From Glandiceps talaboti (taxonomy: Eukaryota > Hemichordata > Enteropneusta > Spengelidae), in the NCBI RefSeq assembly GCF_964340395.1, contig NC_135552.1, forward strand, positions 5,765,994 through 5,829,993: 64,000 nt of DNA. The letters run 5' to 3'. Of the stretch, positions 1-11,400 are shown piece after piece (positions within the stretch are counted from its first letter, which is position 1; each line of letters begins with the position of its first letter). The position numbers were made by a program, and so were the translations under genes. The notes under the pieces were generated by a model. It had not been told where the DNA came from. It saw nothing but the letters and a program-made list of their open reading frames with translations, and searched no databases.

Positions 1-3000
1 CAGCTGTGACACAAATCTGTGTAATGCAAACAGATCAAGGATACTGGATTACTGTAATAAATGTATCATGTGGCCATACTACATGTACTATTACTACTAC
101 TACCACCACCACTACTACCAATGTTACACCAAATATTGTTAACCTTGATATTTTTGTGACTAGAAAATCTGCGATTTTAAACTTGTCAACTACATAATGC
201 AGTACATGCAGTTCTGAAAGACCATTTTGTACTATCATGTGACTCAGTGGTACATGTGTTCATGTACAAGGGGAATTTTCAGTCACTACTTATTTTTGCG
301 GTTTGTTTTCCAGCAAAATCAGTGAAAATAGAAACAATTGTAAGTCGCTAGCATTTTATTGAGGTTTACAGTAACCTACCTTTGTAGAGTGTGTGTAGAA
401 TTAACACAACAACATTATGTCTGCTATCCTAACTTATCAGTAACTGACATTTTGATTTTTTGAATTTTTGTTTTGTTGTTGTTGGATGGGGAAAAAATAC
501 ACAATGGTCAAAGTATACTTATTGACTTTTGAAAATTCAAAAAAATCAAAATATCAGTTAGGATACCAGAAGTAGTGTTGAATTTTTAATTCTACCATGT
601 AAGCCCTTATACCTTCATGGTCCTACACATATAAAGGTAGGCTAGGTTTACACTGACTTACATTAGATCCATATCAAATCAGTGTAGCAGACAATCGTGT
701 TCACACCTTGATATCTTTACCCATAACAATAGCCAGCACTTGAAACACAAACCACAGATGGAATCCTTGTCTGTGCACAAACTAATGACTCAAAAATAAG
801 TGAAACAGTTGTTTTTTTCTTCGTCACAAATTTTGAGACATGTCTTTTAACACCTCCTTCACAGCTCCTCATACTGTCTGGATCTCTGACTCACTCAGCT
901 CTGTGCATGTACACTAGTTTAGTTAGAACAGGTTGACTTCTTTCCTGGCAACCCTGCAGGGCAGTGTAATCATGTCAAAAAAGTAGGGAAGAATCGGAGT
1001 ACAGTTAAGAGTTGGAGCAGGGTCAACTTGGCATGTTTTGTTTGTTCTCTACAGGAAGTCATAAATAAGACGATATGCTAATACCATTCATATACTGGAG
1101 TTTCTTTTCATGACTTAGTACACCATTGAAAATGAATGTTGTTTCTGTATACTATACAGAAAGGTCAGTCAACTGACTGTACATAGTATTTACAAATATA
1201 CTGTAACAGTCTGGCTTTGTCGAGTGACATAAATGACTCAAATTTCAAAAGAAAAGTGGTCAGAATTTCAGAGTGTAAAATCTCGTTTAAAAAGTAGATA
1301 CAGTATAGAAAATTGATTGCTCTCTCCAGCACTTGTCTGTGAAATGAATGGTTAATTGTAGAAACGTTACTGGTTTTGATCGTCATTTCCTAAATTTGAT
1401 TGGGTCGTTATTCACCCATCAGCACCAATCAAGCATATTATACACGATTCCTTGTATCAGTCCAAATTAGAAAGGTGCGTGCGTAATCAACCTAAACGCA
1501 AGCCATCAGTGCAGGAAATTGGGCAGGATTTTGAAACCGCTGTATTTGAAATGACAAGCAATAAAAAAAAGATTACACTTAATACCCGATGTGTTAACCT
1601 GGCGTAGAGAAAAAAAACCGGATTGGTTTATTGAGTGCTTGCATCGTATGACCAATTGAAGCAACATTTGTCGTAACTGTTGGCAGGTCATTGGAAATCA
1701 TCACAAGTACTGCTCAGTTTGTCACGCATGTGAAACGAATATCAATGCGTCTCTTTCTTTGCAGAAAATATATATTTGTTTGAAATATGTGTATATTTTG
1801 CACAAGCATTGTGTATATTTCGCTCAAGCTGCATGTATTAGTTGAGGCCAACAGTATGAAATAAAGTCTTCTGTTATCTGACACAATTTATCGTATAAAG
1901 TTAAGTGGCGTTGAAGGAGAAACAAGCTGTGTTTGCAACAAGTCCAGGTCAGGGTGTGGCATATGATAATGTAATATTTATTTTGATATTGCCATAGGCT
2001 GCATACCTTTGCATATACAAAGTACAGAACATAAATACAATTCAAGGAAATCTGGGATTCTCTTCCAAAAATATTGTTCAACTCTACAAGTAGTAATTTT
2101 CATCTTGAAAATAAGTACAGTGGTTTTGCTGTCTTTGTATTTGTATAGTGAACTGTTTCTCTTGCCTGGAAAACAATATCGGTATATTTTGACGATTGTG
2201 TTGTCAGATAAATTGAATGTCATTTGCTAGCAATAAATAAAACTTATATGATACAGATGGATGAAAAAGAAGGTTGAGAAATAAGTTTTGTATAGATTTG
2301 ATAATATTTACAACTTTTTTACAGTTTGGGTAGAGTTTACTTGCTCACTTCAGTTACAAAAAAATATTTAAATTTATCTCTGGTTATGTGAACATCAAAT
2401 ATCAGGTTAAATGTGACTAGAAGTTTAGATGTGTTACAAATATGAGATACATCAACATTTTGTTTAGGGTTTATCCGGACAACTGTTAAAACTACACTAG
2501 CTTGTAACAAGAGTATAATTATAAATAACCAGACAACCAACAATATATTCACCAAAAAATTGTGAAATACCAATAATTGGTCATTTGAATATGTTAATTA
2601 GATGTTAGAATTTACCCATAAGTATTATAGTAACAAGTTGAACTTGTGATTGTATTGAGCGTGTTAATTTGAGACAAATTAATCACTTTGGATACCTTGT
2701 ACCATGTTATGTATACAGCAGGACTCGAAATTAATAGTAGTCCTGTGTCCGCAGACTACCAATTCTTGTCATGGGACTACTGTAATTTGTAGCTGGTAGC
2801 CCACTCAGGTTACCACTGATTATGTGATGATTTTAAGGATGGAAGATTTACAGACATAAAAATATTTCAATAACAAACATATTTCCAAAAGAGGATATCT
2901 GTTTTCAGTTCAAGGAAAATGGGACTACTGGTCACAATCCTTTGGCTGTCACTTTCTGAAAGTGGTAGCCCTCTAGGATCACCAAAGAAAAAAAGTGAAT

Positions 3001-3599
3001 TTCAAGCCCTGTATAGCTGGACAAATTTGTTTACCCACGTCACAGGTGATTCAATACTGTTCAAGGTGTACAGTATGGCAACTTACATATACAGTAAGGC
3101 CTTATAAAAAAAGTTGTTTGGTTCCGGTTACCCGACTCCACCTAGTTTTTCACATCGACCCTAAACTTGTTTACATGTTCGAGAAAAAAAATCGCGAAAT
3201 TGCTGAAGTCTCACAAGAAATAGTGGATGCAGAAACTGAAATCAAATTCAAAAAACAATATAAAAACTGTTCTTCCACCTTGTAATGGCTGTACATCTGA
3301 TGAGAAGAAACCAATAACACAGACACCATATGGAAAACAACCAAAAAGTAACTACCTGAGCATTACAATTCTGCCGATGCTAAAAGTAACACCTTTTAGC
3401 ACCTTCTTACACCTGTACCCATATGGTGAATAACGCCACCAGCCTATGCTTTGGGGCTATGTGTAAATAAAACTTGTTTGTCTAAACTAAGCATCTTGCT
3501 GGAACTCGTTGACACCTCTCAATCCGATAATGGTCAGTAGTTGTACCTCACATCACAGACAAGAAACTGTGTTCCTTGTCTGTGCTCAGATGTTGTACC

Positions 3600-4000
3600 A
3601 TTGCTCACAGTCCTGCTTGCAGACGGTGCACGCGTTTCGCTCAACACCGTCCTACGAAAAGTAACCGTCCTATAGCGAGTGCGAAAACAAAATACTTTCG
3701 CACCAATAACAAAATAATTACATATAATTTTTTTATAAAGCTATCAAATATTAGCAATCGGTCGAATATGTACTCATTTTACATCTTTTTGACGATAGTA
3801 GTCGCTGGTACGATCACAAAAGGTGTCGAAATCGGAACTTTTCCAGTTCCGACTGATTTCAAAGTCCCGCCTTACAAACTCCGCCACATTTGATCGGGCG
3901 TCCGCTTGGGCATAAATTTTACGATTGAACTTGTGATTTCGGGATTTCTGGTCCTCCGGACTGGGACTAGTACTTTTGTAGCCAAGGCGAGGTAAAATTA
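3600..4000 (+). promoter_or_regulatory. CpG-richer patch, possible promoter or 5' exon
   Basis: This patch has clearly more CpG dinucleotides than its AT-rich surroundings and ends with a GCGAG/GTAAAA donor-like site near 3,992. A short frame with a signal-peptide-like hydrophobic stretch ends near 3,893, but it has no family likeness. It could be a promoter or non-coding first exon of the plus-strand gene starting downstream. That is inference from base composition only. Confidence 0.18.
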
Positions 4001-4959
4001 CTAAATAGTCGATTTATTGCTGATATTTGAACACAGATGCGTTAAATCTTTAGTTACTACTATACTAGCATTTCAGGTAAGCCCAGGTTTCACAACTGTC
4101 TCTTTGTAGGCGACTTACTCCGTATGCAAGCAGGGCGACATGGACCCTCAGACCACTAGTGGTCAACCGGTCTGAGATGGATCATAGACCCTACGAAATG
4201 GATGTAGCCTAGTAGAAATGTCTGTATCTGTGAACAGTAAGGAATGTCTCTCAGATAGACTGTGTCCATGACTGTACAATGTTGTGTCAATCAAGGCCTC
4301 TTCGCAGGTTTGTGAAAATGATGCTGGGGACTAATCTCCATTTCAAAAAGGTGTTTGTCCTGAATGTTCGATAACTTGCATTTCCGTCATTTTCTCGTCT
4401 CTGTTAATTTTAGCGACGAAGGGATATGATATTCCATAGAACGCCTTTTGTTTTATCAATTACAAACAATAGCATGTGAAGCGATATAATGTTGCCTTGT
4501 CCGAGAAACGGGAAGTACACTAGCTGTTTTCACTTCACTGCTCACACTTACATTGAAGAGCTATGTAGTCAGTAATCTTGGCTAGTCTATTCTATTGTCA
4601 AACTGAATTTTCCCTCAAATTCAACATCATTGTCAGAATATATTCGAGAAAGGTTTACAACGTTTAAACTTTATTCATCCTGGATCCAATAGCAAGTGTA
4701 CATTCTTTGATCACGGATTTGCGAGTGCAAAACATTATAAAACTTAAAAGCACGGGACTGCAATTTTGTGTTCCTTGTCTGTGTAACCTCAGATCACTGA
4801 AAATATTCATTAGTGGTCTGAGTCTGAGTTGGAACACATCTCCGTTTATAGTGCTAGTTGTGTGTATTCACTAAGCCGTTTCAATATAATAATCATATGG
4901 ATGTTTTATTTTCAACATCACGCAAACCATTGGCCTCTTTTCATGGTAGCGATTAGTCT

Positions 4960-5112
4960 ATCTGCTAGACCTCGGATGTTCTTCCGATACAATACGACAC
5001 ACGACCGAACATCGCTATCGAGGATGGAACATCCAAGGCAAGCCCTCACTGCGAACTTCGTTCGCTTATAGTAATTAGTATCGAAAGAAAGCACGAACAT
5101 CTAGCAGCAAGA
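4960..5112. repeat. MITE-like element, copy 1 (CTGCTAGAC ends)
   Basis: A roughly 150-bp element begins with TCTGCTAGACCTCGGATGTT and ends with GAACATCTAGCAGCAAG, so its ends are imperfect inverted repeats. A related copy lies at 5,570-5,677 and shares both ends and the internal GCGAACTTCGT block. No coding capacity is seen, which fits a small non-autonomous DNA element. Confidence 0.5.
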
Positions 5113-5569
5113 TTAGGTAGCGATTTGACAGACGCCAACAAAATCGAATTTTAGACTCTAATATTACTCTTCGCACGTACAGAGTACTTTTTATAGGATA
5201 ATATCATAAAAAGTGAATCAGAGCAAGCATCTAACCTAGAGTCTAAAATCAGATTTTATCCGATAATGGATATTTGTGTAATGTCGCGTCTTCATGGGGT
5301 CAGGTGTAAAAAAGACGGGTCAAAGTTTGGAAATGTGCACTCAGAGAACTGCGACACAACTGCTGACAGAGAGTTCTCAAATCATATTTCAGAGCTAAGG
5401 TGGCTATTGTCCTGCGTGTTCATTATAAAGCGGCCAAGTTCGCGTCACAATTTGTAAAATAACGCTACGACATTATACTAAACAATAAAGAATAAATGAG
5501 CCTTTGAAGTTTCTGTGCTCCTACTATAAATACTTCCTATGAATCTGGCCACAGCTACTCATGTCCTAG

Positions 5570-5677
5570 TCTAGCTGCTAGACCTCAGGTGTTATTCCGA
5601 ATTTACAATACGACAAGGATGGGCGTTCGCCATCACAGCGAACTTCGTCGGGAGAAGCCCGAACGTCTAGCAGCAAG
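5570..5677. repeat. MITE-like element, copy 2 (CTGCTAGAC ends)
   Basis: This is a shorter copy of the element at 4,960. It starts CTGCTAGACCTCAGGTGTT and ends GAACGTCTAGCAGCAAG, with the shared ATACGACA and GCGAACTTCGT blocks between. The inverted ends suggest mobility by a DNA transposase in trans. Confidence 0.5.
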
Positions 5678-6729
5678 ACAACCTCTTCTATAGTGGTCTG
5701 AGCGCACCATGCATACAATGAAAAGATGGAAAAGAAGATTATGCAAATACCCGACACTTCTTTATTTCTGTTGATATAGATGATGAGGCCAATTAACACA
5801 TTTCTAACAGCTTAGCATATTAACTAACCTCGGATTTTCGAGGTTGGGAAGTTCTCAATTGGTCATACTTTAGCATCGGAGAGAATTATAATGGCTAGAC
5901 ACTCACTGAGTCACATATGGATTTTTAAAAAAAAGAAAATAAAAAATCTACCTACCCCACCTACATGTATTCTAAAATTGAATGTATTTGGAACCACACA
6001 GTTTTTTTTTATGCCTAATCATTGTATCTAATTTTAAAAAATTAAAAAAAAAAAATCAAAAATGGTTCCAGTTGCAACTTGTGCAGCTTCAACGAGTTAT
6101 TTAAAAAAAATGTCTTCTCTGGAATGTAGTTGTGTTCTAAGGTGGCAGGAGTTTGGTAGTTTTTACCTGTATTTATTCTAAAGTGATGTGTTTCATGTCT
6201 GAGCTTGCCTTGGTATGAGATAAGGCTTACAAGTGACAGAAAAATGACACCATTCAACCACGGTGTGTCACCTTCTTTTTAATCTATCAAATAGTGCTTG
6301 TCAAACGGCATGACCCCGTGACCTGGTTGCATTTGATGCAATGTCCGCAGGTTTACAGTTTCAGCCTGGTGTTTGTAACTTGTAAAGCTTACAAAAGTCT
6401 GTTGAGTGTTGTTGCGTTGTATTTTAGTCATCGTTCTTGTCACTGCCCTGAAAGAGGTACTTTGTTTAGCCCTCGCCACTGTCTGCTGGTGTAGCTGATC
6501 TGATCTGGGTTCTTGTGTTGTTTTGATGGTGCACTTTGACCTCTGTTGAGAGCCATGTCTGGCTGTGATCACGTTGTTGTGTAAATGATTTTCAAATGGA
6601 CTGTCAGCTTGTTGCATGTGAATGGTAATTTGCATATGAATAGGTTGTTTAGAATATCATTGTATTTTGGGGTGAAATGAGCAGTTAGGCAATCCTGTGT
6701 TGAAGGTATGGGAATACTTTATCATAGAG

Positions 6730-6782
6730 TTTGAGTGTGGAGGGAGGGGAGGGGAGGGGAGGGGAAGGGAGGGGAGGGGAAG
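6730..6782. repeat. GGGGA-type purine microsatellite
   Basis: A purine-only tract of GGGGA/GGGAGG units lies directly upstream of the ATGT microsatellite. Confidence 0.9.
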
Positions 6783-6822
6783 ATTTGTGTATCAGTGTTT
6801 GTGTAGGATGGTCTTGTCTGTG

Positions 6823-7274
6823 TATGTATATATGAGTATGTATGTATGTATGTATGTATGTATGTATGTATGTATGTATGTATATATGAGTATGTATGTA
6901 TGTATGTATGTATGTATGTATGTATGTATGTATGTATGTATGTATGTATGTATGTATGTATGTATGTATATATGAGTATGTATGTATGTATGTATGTATG
7001 TATGTATGTATGTATGTATGTATGTATATATGAGTATGTATGTATGTATGTATGTATGTATGTATGTATGTATATATGAGTATGTATGTATGTATGTACA
7101 TTGTATGTATGTATGTATGTGTGTGTGTGTATGTGTGTGTGTGCGCATTCGTGCATGCGTGTGTGCATGTATGCATGCATGAATATGTGTATGTATGTAT
7201 GTATGTATGTATGTATGTATGTATGTATGTATGTATGTATGTATGTATGTATGTATGTATGTATGTATGTATGT
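6823..7274. repeat. (ATGT)n microsatellite with periodic TATATGAG interruptions
   Basis: About 450 bp of ATGT tetranucleotides are interrupted at intervals by the same TATATGAG octamer (near 6,828, 6,882, 6,968, 7,026 and 7,072). The middle section, about 7,100-7,180, degrades to GTGT and GCATGC variants. All six frames here read as repetitive artefacts and are not genes. Confidence 0.95.
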
Positions 7275-8387
7275 TTGTCTGTGTGGGAAGGTGACTTGTC
7301 TGAGAGATGCATGATTACATGATACATACATGTATATGGTGTACTGTCAGTCTTTGTCTAGCTAAGTGACATACATTATATATATATTGTGTATATCATT
7401 TGTAGTGAGGTGTTTCAGTGCATGTTGCATTATTGCCAACCACAGTGAGAAAAGCTCATCAACCTGTCCCTAAAGAACAGGTTTCTCCGTGCCTATAAAT
7501 CTTGCTCCTTGTTTAGTTGAAAACTGCACACTGACACAACTGGCATAGATTTGAGTGTACCCCTCATTTATCACAGAAAACAGTGTTGACAATCTAATGA
7601 GCCTGTCCTAATTAGACATATTGCAGCAAAATACAACATAATGATCAAGTTCTGTATTATTTTAGATATCAACATGTGCTGTTAATTATGTAATGTACTG
7701 TACTGTTAATGACTTACTTACAAGTACATGTATATGCAATGTACTAATGGGGTTTTAAGTGGACTTTATGAGGGATGTCATTGCACACTTTAGTTGATTG
7801 CTGCAGTGAAAATAAAAAATATGATACACTTGGTTCTAATTTTTTGCAATGAAATGCAGATATTTCCCTAATGCATAATCTGGGTGCATCTTACTAGCAT
7901 TGACTATATTTTTTTTTTGTTATCAAAAATGTTCATCAGTTTTGTAGATCTTGTGTTATGTGCTACAAGTATATTTGGTTATATATGCCATGTTAAGAAA
8001 ATGTGGTCAACCATTAGATCTTATTCCCTAAAGAAAATTTCTGGTTCAGCTGAGGAAAATATGAGCGACCTAAGGGGCCTTGTCACTATGAGTCAAAGAT
8101 GAGTAGTGTCAAAATCCTTATGCTACAAATATTTTCCTACCGAATGAAGACAAATTTTAGAGAATATTATATTTATACCTTCACAAGTTTGATTTAAGAG
8201 AAGACTGGGGAAGTAATCTTGGCCTATATTTTGAGCACAGCAGAACCAATGACATAAACGGTTGTTTTGACGTAGAACGATCATAAAATAAACCCACTAT
8301 TTTCTGGTTGAATGTGTACAACTTGGTTTGCATGTGGAGGAATATCTTGTATACTTATTTCTACTTTCTTTCTCTGTTTCTCTGCAG

Positions 8388-8496
8388 ACTTAGTAACTGG
8401 GAAGAACACGTTAGTAAATTTGTAAAAGATAAAAATATACCTTGTAATTCATTTGGAGAAGGAGGGTCTTTTAGATGTTTGTCGCCAGAAAATAAG
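8388..8496 (+). CDS. BCL9: BCL9-like gene, exon a (DDT/WHIM start)
   Basis: The acceptor is TTCTCTGCAG and the donor is AATAAG/GTAAGT. The exon opens at codon position 3 and ends on a codon boundary. It reads LSNWEEHVSKFVKDKN and ends SFRCLSPENK, resembling the CECR2 segment just before its WHIM motif. The preceding exon is not identified. Confidence 0.75.
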
Positions 8497-11400
8497 GTAA
8501 GTATAATGAGTTGAGAAGGAATGTATAATAGTGTGGAATGTAGCCTAGAGACTTGGCTATCTGACTTGACATATTGGCCTGACACAGTGACATTATAGCC
8601 CAGAGAATTGGCTATCTGACTTGACATCTGGCCTGATAGTAAAGCCCAGATACTAGGTTGTCTGACTTGACATATTGGCCTGACACAGTGACAGTATAGC
8701 CCAGAAAATTGGCTATCTGACTTGACATCTGGCCTGATAGTAAAGCCCAGACCATGGCTATCTGACTTGACATATTGGCCTGACACAGTGACAGTATAGC
8801 CCAGAAAATTGGCTATCTGACTTGACATCTGGCCTGATAGTAAAGCCCAGATACTAGGTTGTCTGACTTGACATATTGGCCTGACACAGTGACAGTATAG
8901 CCCGGAGAATTGGCTGTCTGACTTGACATACTAGCTTGACAGTATCACCCAGAGACTTGGCTATCTGACTTGACATACTGGCTTGACAGTATCACCCAGG
9001 TCTCTAAGCCAAACTGAATTGGTGCAGGATTGTGAATGTACTCTACACCATACATTATGTTTTGCAGGAGTAGCAATGGACCTGTTGAAGGTTCCTACAT
9101 GCACCACTCACCTCCCCAAACAACACTGTGTATTCTGTATGTAAAGCGAGTTTGTACATGTACACGCTACTCAGGGGATGGTTGCCACCTAACCATGCCA
9201 TGGATTTACTTGGATAAACCTTCTCTGTCTTTGAAGGCATTTGTTTCATTTGCTTCTTTGTTTTCTTTTCCCACAGTTATTACTACTAAAGTCAGTAATA
9301 GATGTTGCACACAAAGAGAAAGATGACGATTTGGCAGAATATTTAAATGATTATTTTGATGCAGATGATATGGTGAGTATATTAAAGAGTCTACAAGCTA
9401 GCCTTGGCTTCCAATCTCAAGATCTCACTTCAAGCTTGTCTAGCTCAATGAGAAATCATGAACCAAAAGTTGTTCATGCAAATGAGTAAACTCCTGAACT
9501 GTTAGAATGATGTAAAGAATGTATAAGTAGCATCCTGAGTTGACAAATATATTTGAACATTCTGTAACTCTCCAATAAACTCTAACATACTATTGGATAG
9601 AATTCTGCGATTGATTAACAAAGACATGAAGTTAATGACTGACTGAGTGGGTGACTTCATTTGAATTTGCAATTTTATCTCAGGACCTCATTGAGCTAGA
9701 CATGAGAAGAGAATTGAAGTCACGGATAGCCTTTAGACTATATTATTACAGGATGATGTATTATTGTATTAAGTTTTAACCCTTTCACCACGAGAACCCG
9801 GTATACAGATTTTCTATTCAGTATGGATAATACAGATGGTAGAGTGGGTTCCTATTGAAATGGTGACAGAAGAAAGAGATTTAGATGTTTTGTTCCAGGA
9901 CTATCTTAAATTTGCTAAGTATATTAGTCAAATTGTAAACAAAGCAAACAGGATGTGTGGACTAATCAAGCTTCAGTCATCTAGATCAAGAAACATTTAT
10001 TAACCTCTGTGAAGTGTTGTTGGTAAGACCTCACCTTGACTGTGGAGACAGTGTATGGTATCCGACAACATAAAGATATAAAAAAAGCAATAAAAACTGT
10101 GCAGAGGAAAAAAGTATTCACTGTATCAATGATCTACACTATTTATCTTATGAGGAGAGGGTATCGGTGCTTAATTTGCCAACTCTGGAGTATAGAAGAT
10201 GGAGCAGAGACATGATACAATTTTATAAAATAATATATACATGTAATTTAGGTGACATTGATTGCTCGGTATTCTCGAGATTTCAACATCTAGAACCAGA
10301 GGACATAAGTGGAAGTTATTGAAACCATGATGCCAGAGACCAGTGCGCCAACTAGGCATTCTCTATTCGACTATTGGAATTCACTCCCTGAATTCATCAT
10401 AGACAGGGATAGTGTAAATTCATTCGTCAAGTCTGAATAAACTGTGGTCACACTATCGATTTGACACGTCTACCATTTATTATCTGAACATTGACTCTCT
10501 GTTGTGAAAACCTGGCCATGCTGGACACAAATTAGTCATTTTATATATTATAATATTTGACTTTATTTCCCCAAAGATTCCAGTAATCATTCCAGTAATC
10601 AAGTCCATAGCAACCAGTCTAGGTGATGCAATTCCATAGCAACCAATGTAGTACTGATACAATTCCATAGCAACCAGTGTTGCTGGTGCATTTCCATAGT
10701 AACCAGTATTACTGACGCAACTCCATAGCAACCACATTTTCACAGCTACAACTCCATAGCAACCACAGATGACGTCATTTATGTAATTTGTACGTGGAGG
10801 GAGCTTGCACTTACTATGGGGGGGGGGTCCACTGTCACCTGGACATACCAAGTCCTTCTCTGTCATTGATGGTGTTTTGTCTTTGTTCTGTAAAATCACT
10901 CATAATTAAAGAGATCAAAATGCCTTGCCAGCATTTTATTTGAAAATAATTACTTCAAGTGTAATGAAACAAGCCTAAGTATAACAACAAAAGCAGTAGT
11001 GTCTCCCACAATGCATCTTAGAACCTGAAAGTCAGCTATACATAAAACCCCCTTGTTTATCTACCCATCATGGGTTAATGTAAAGGATCATTATCCTAAT
11101 TTATGCACTGATTATATTAATATCATTATCTTCAAGAATCCTAAATCTTGTAATTTGTAGAAGCTAGATAAAAGTGTTATTGTTGTTCTCTCTCATTTCA
11201 GCGATATACCCCTGTAGGGCAGGATGCTCTTAACAACTCTTACTGGTACTTTGATGGTAAGTAAAGAGAACACAAGATAGAAAAAAAAAAAACTTGGATT
11301 ATTTTTCTTTTTTTGGCAAATTTTGTACAAAAGGATCATGTTACGTGGAATTTTCCTAAACATTCAAACACTCAACACAAGAAGTATTTAAAGTGTAAAC

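Larger units (their letters stand above)
1..8387. other. gene-poor, repeat-rich region upstream of the first recognised exon
   Basis: No exon with a recognisable protein domain is visible on either strand. Open frames here are short, lack family motifs and are not bounded by convincing splice sites. The stretch holds small dispersed repeats, two related MITE-like elements near 5 kb, a G-rich tract and a long ATGT microsatellite. The plus-strand gene that becomes recognisable at 8,388 enters mid-codon (two bases of its first codon come from an earlier exon). At least one coding exon therefore lies in this stretch or beyond the left edge, and I could not find it. Confidence 0.6.

Noticed and set aside
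2995-3285. 96-codon frame with a charged end (KKNREIAEVSQEIVDAETEI)
   Set aside because: The charged end looks exon-like, but no splice sites or family match were found; it may be part of an unknown repeat.
5266-5457. 63-codon plus-strand frame
   Set aside because: It lies between two MITE-like copies, shows no family likeness and has no splice support.
6685-7331. Long open frames of 163-201 codons (HTYIHTYI- and YVCMYVCM-type)
   Set aside because: They are readings of the ATGT microsatellite in both directions, with no splice sites or family likeness.
8361-8828. 155-codon minus-strand frame
   Set aside because: It reads through the intronic tandem array and the opposite strand of exon a; the repeats explain its openness.
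9373-9489. Extension of exon b through VSILKSLQASL
   Set aside because: It faintly resembles the CECR2 helix after DADD, but no usable donor follows, and the ATG/GTGAGT donor gives a clean join and matches the RSF1 spacing.
10480-10899. 139-codon minus-strand frame
   Set aside because: It spans the CCATAGCAACC array; its repeated CYG pattern comes from that array.
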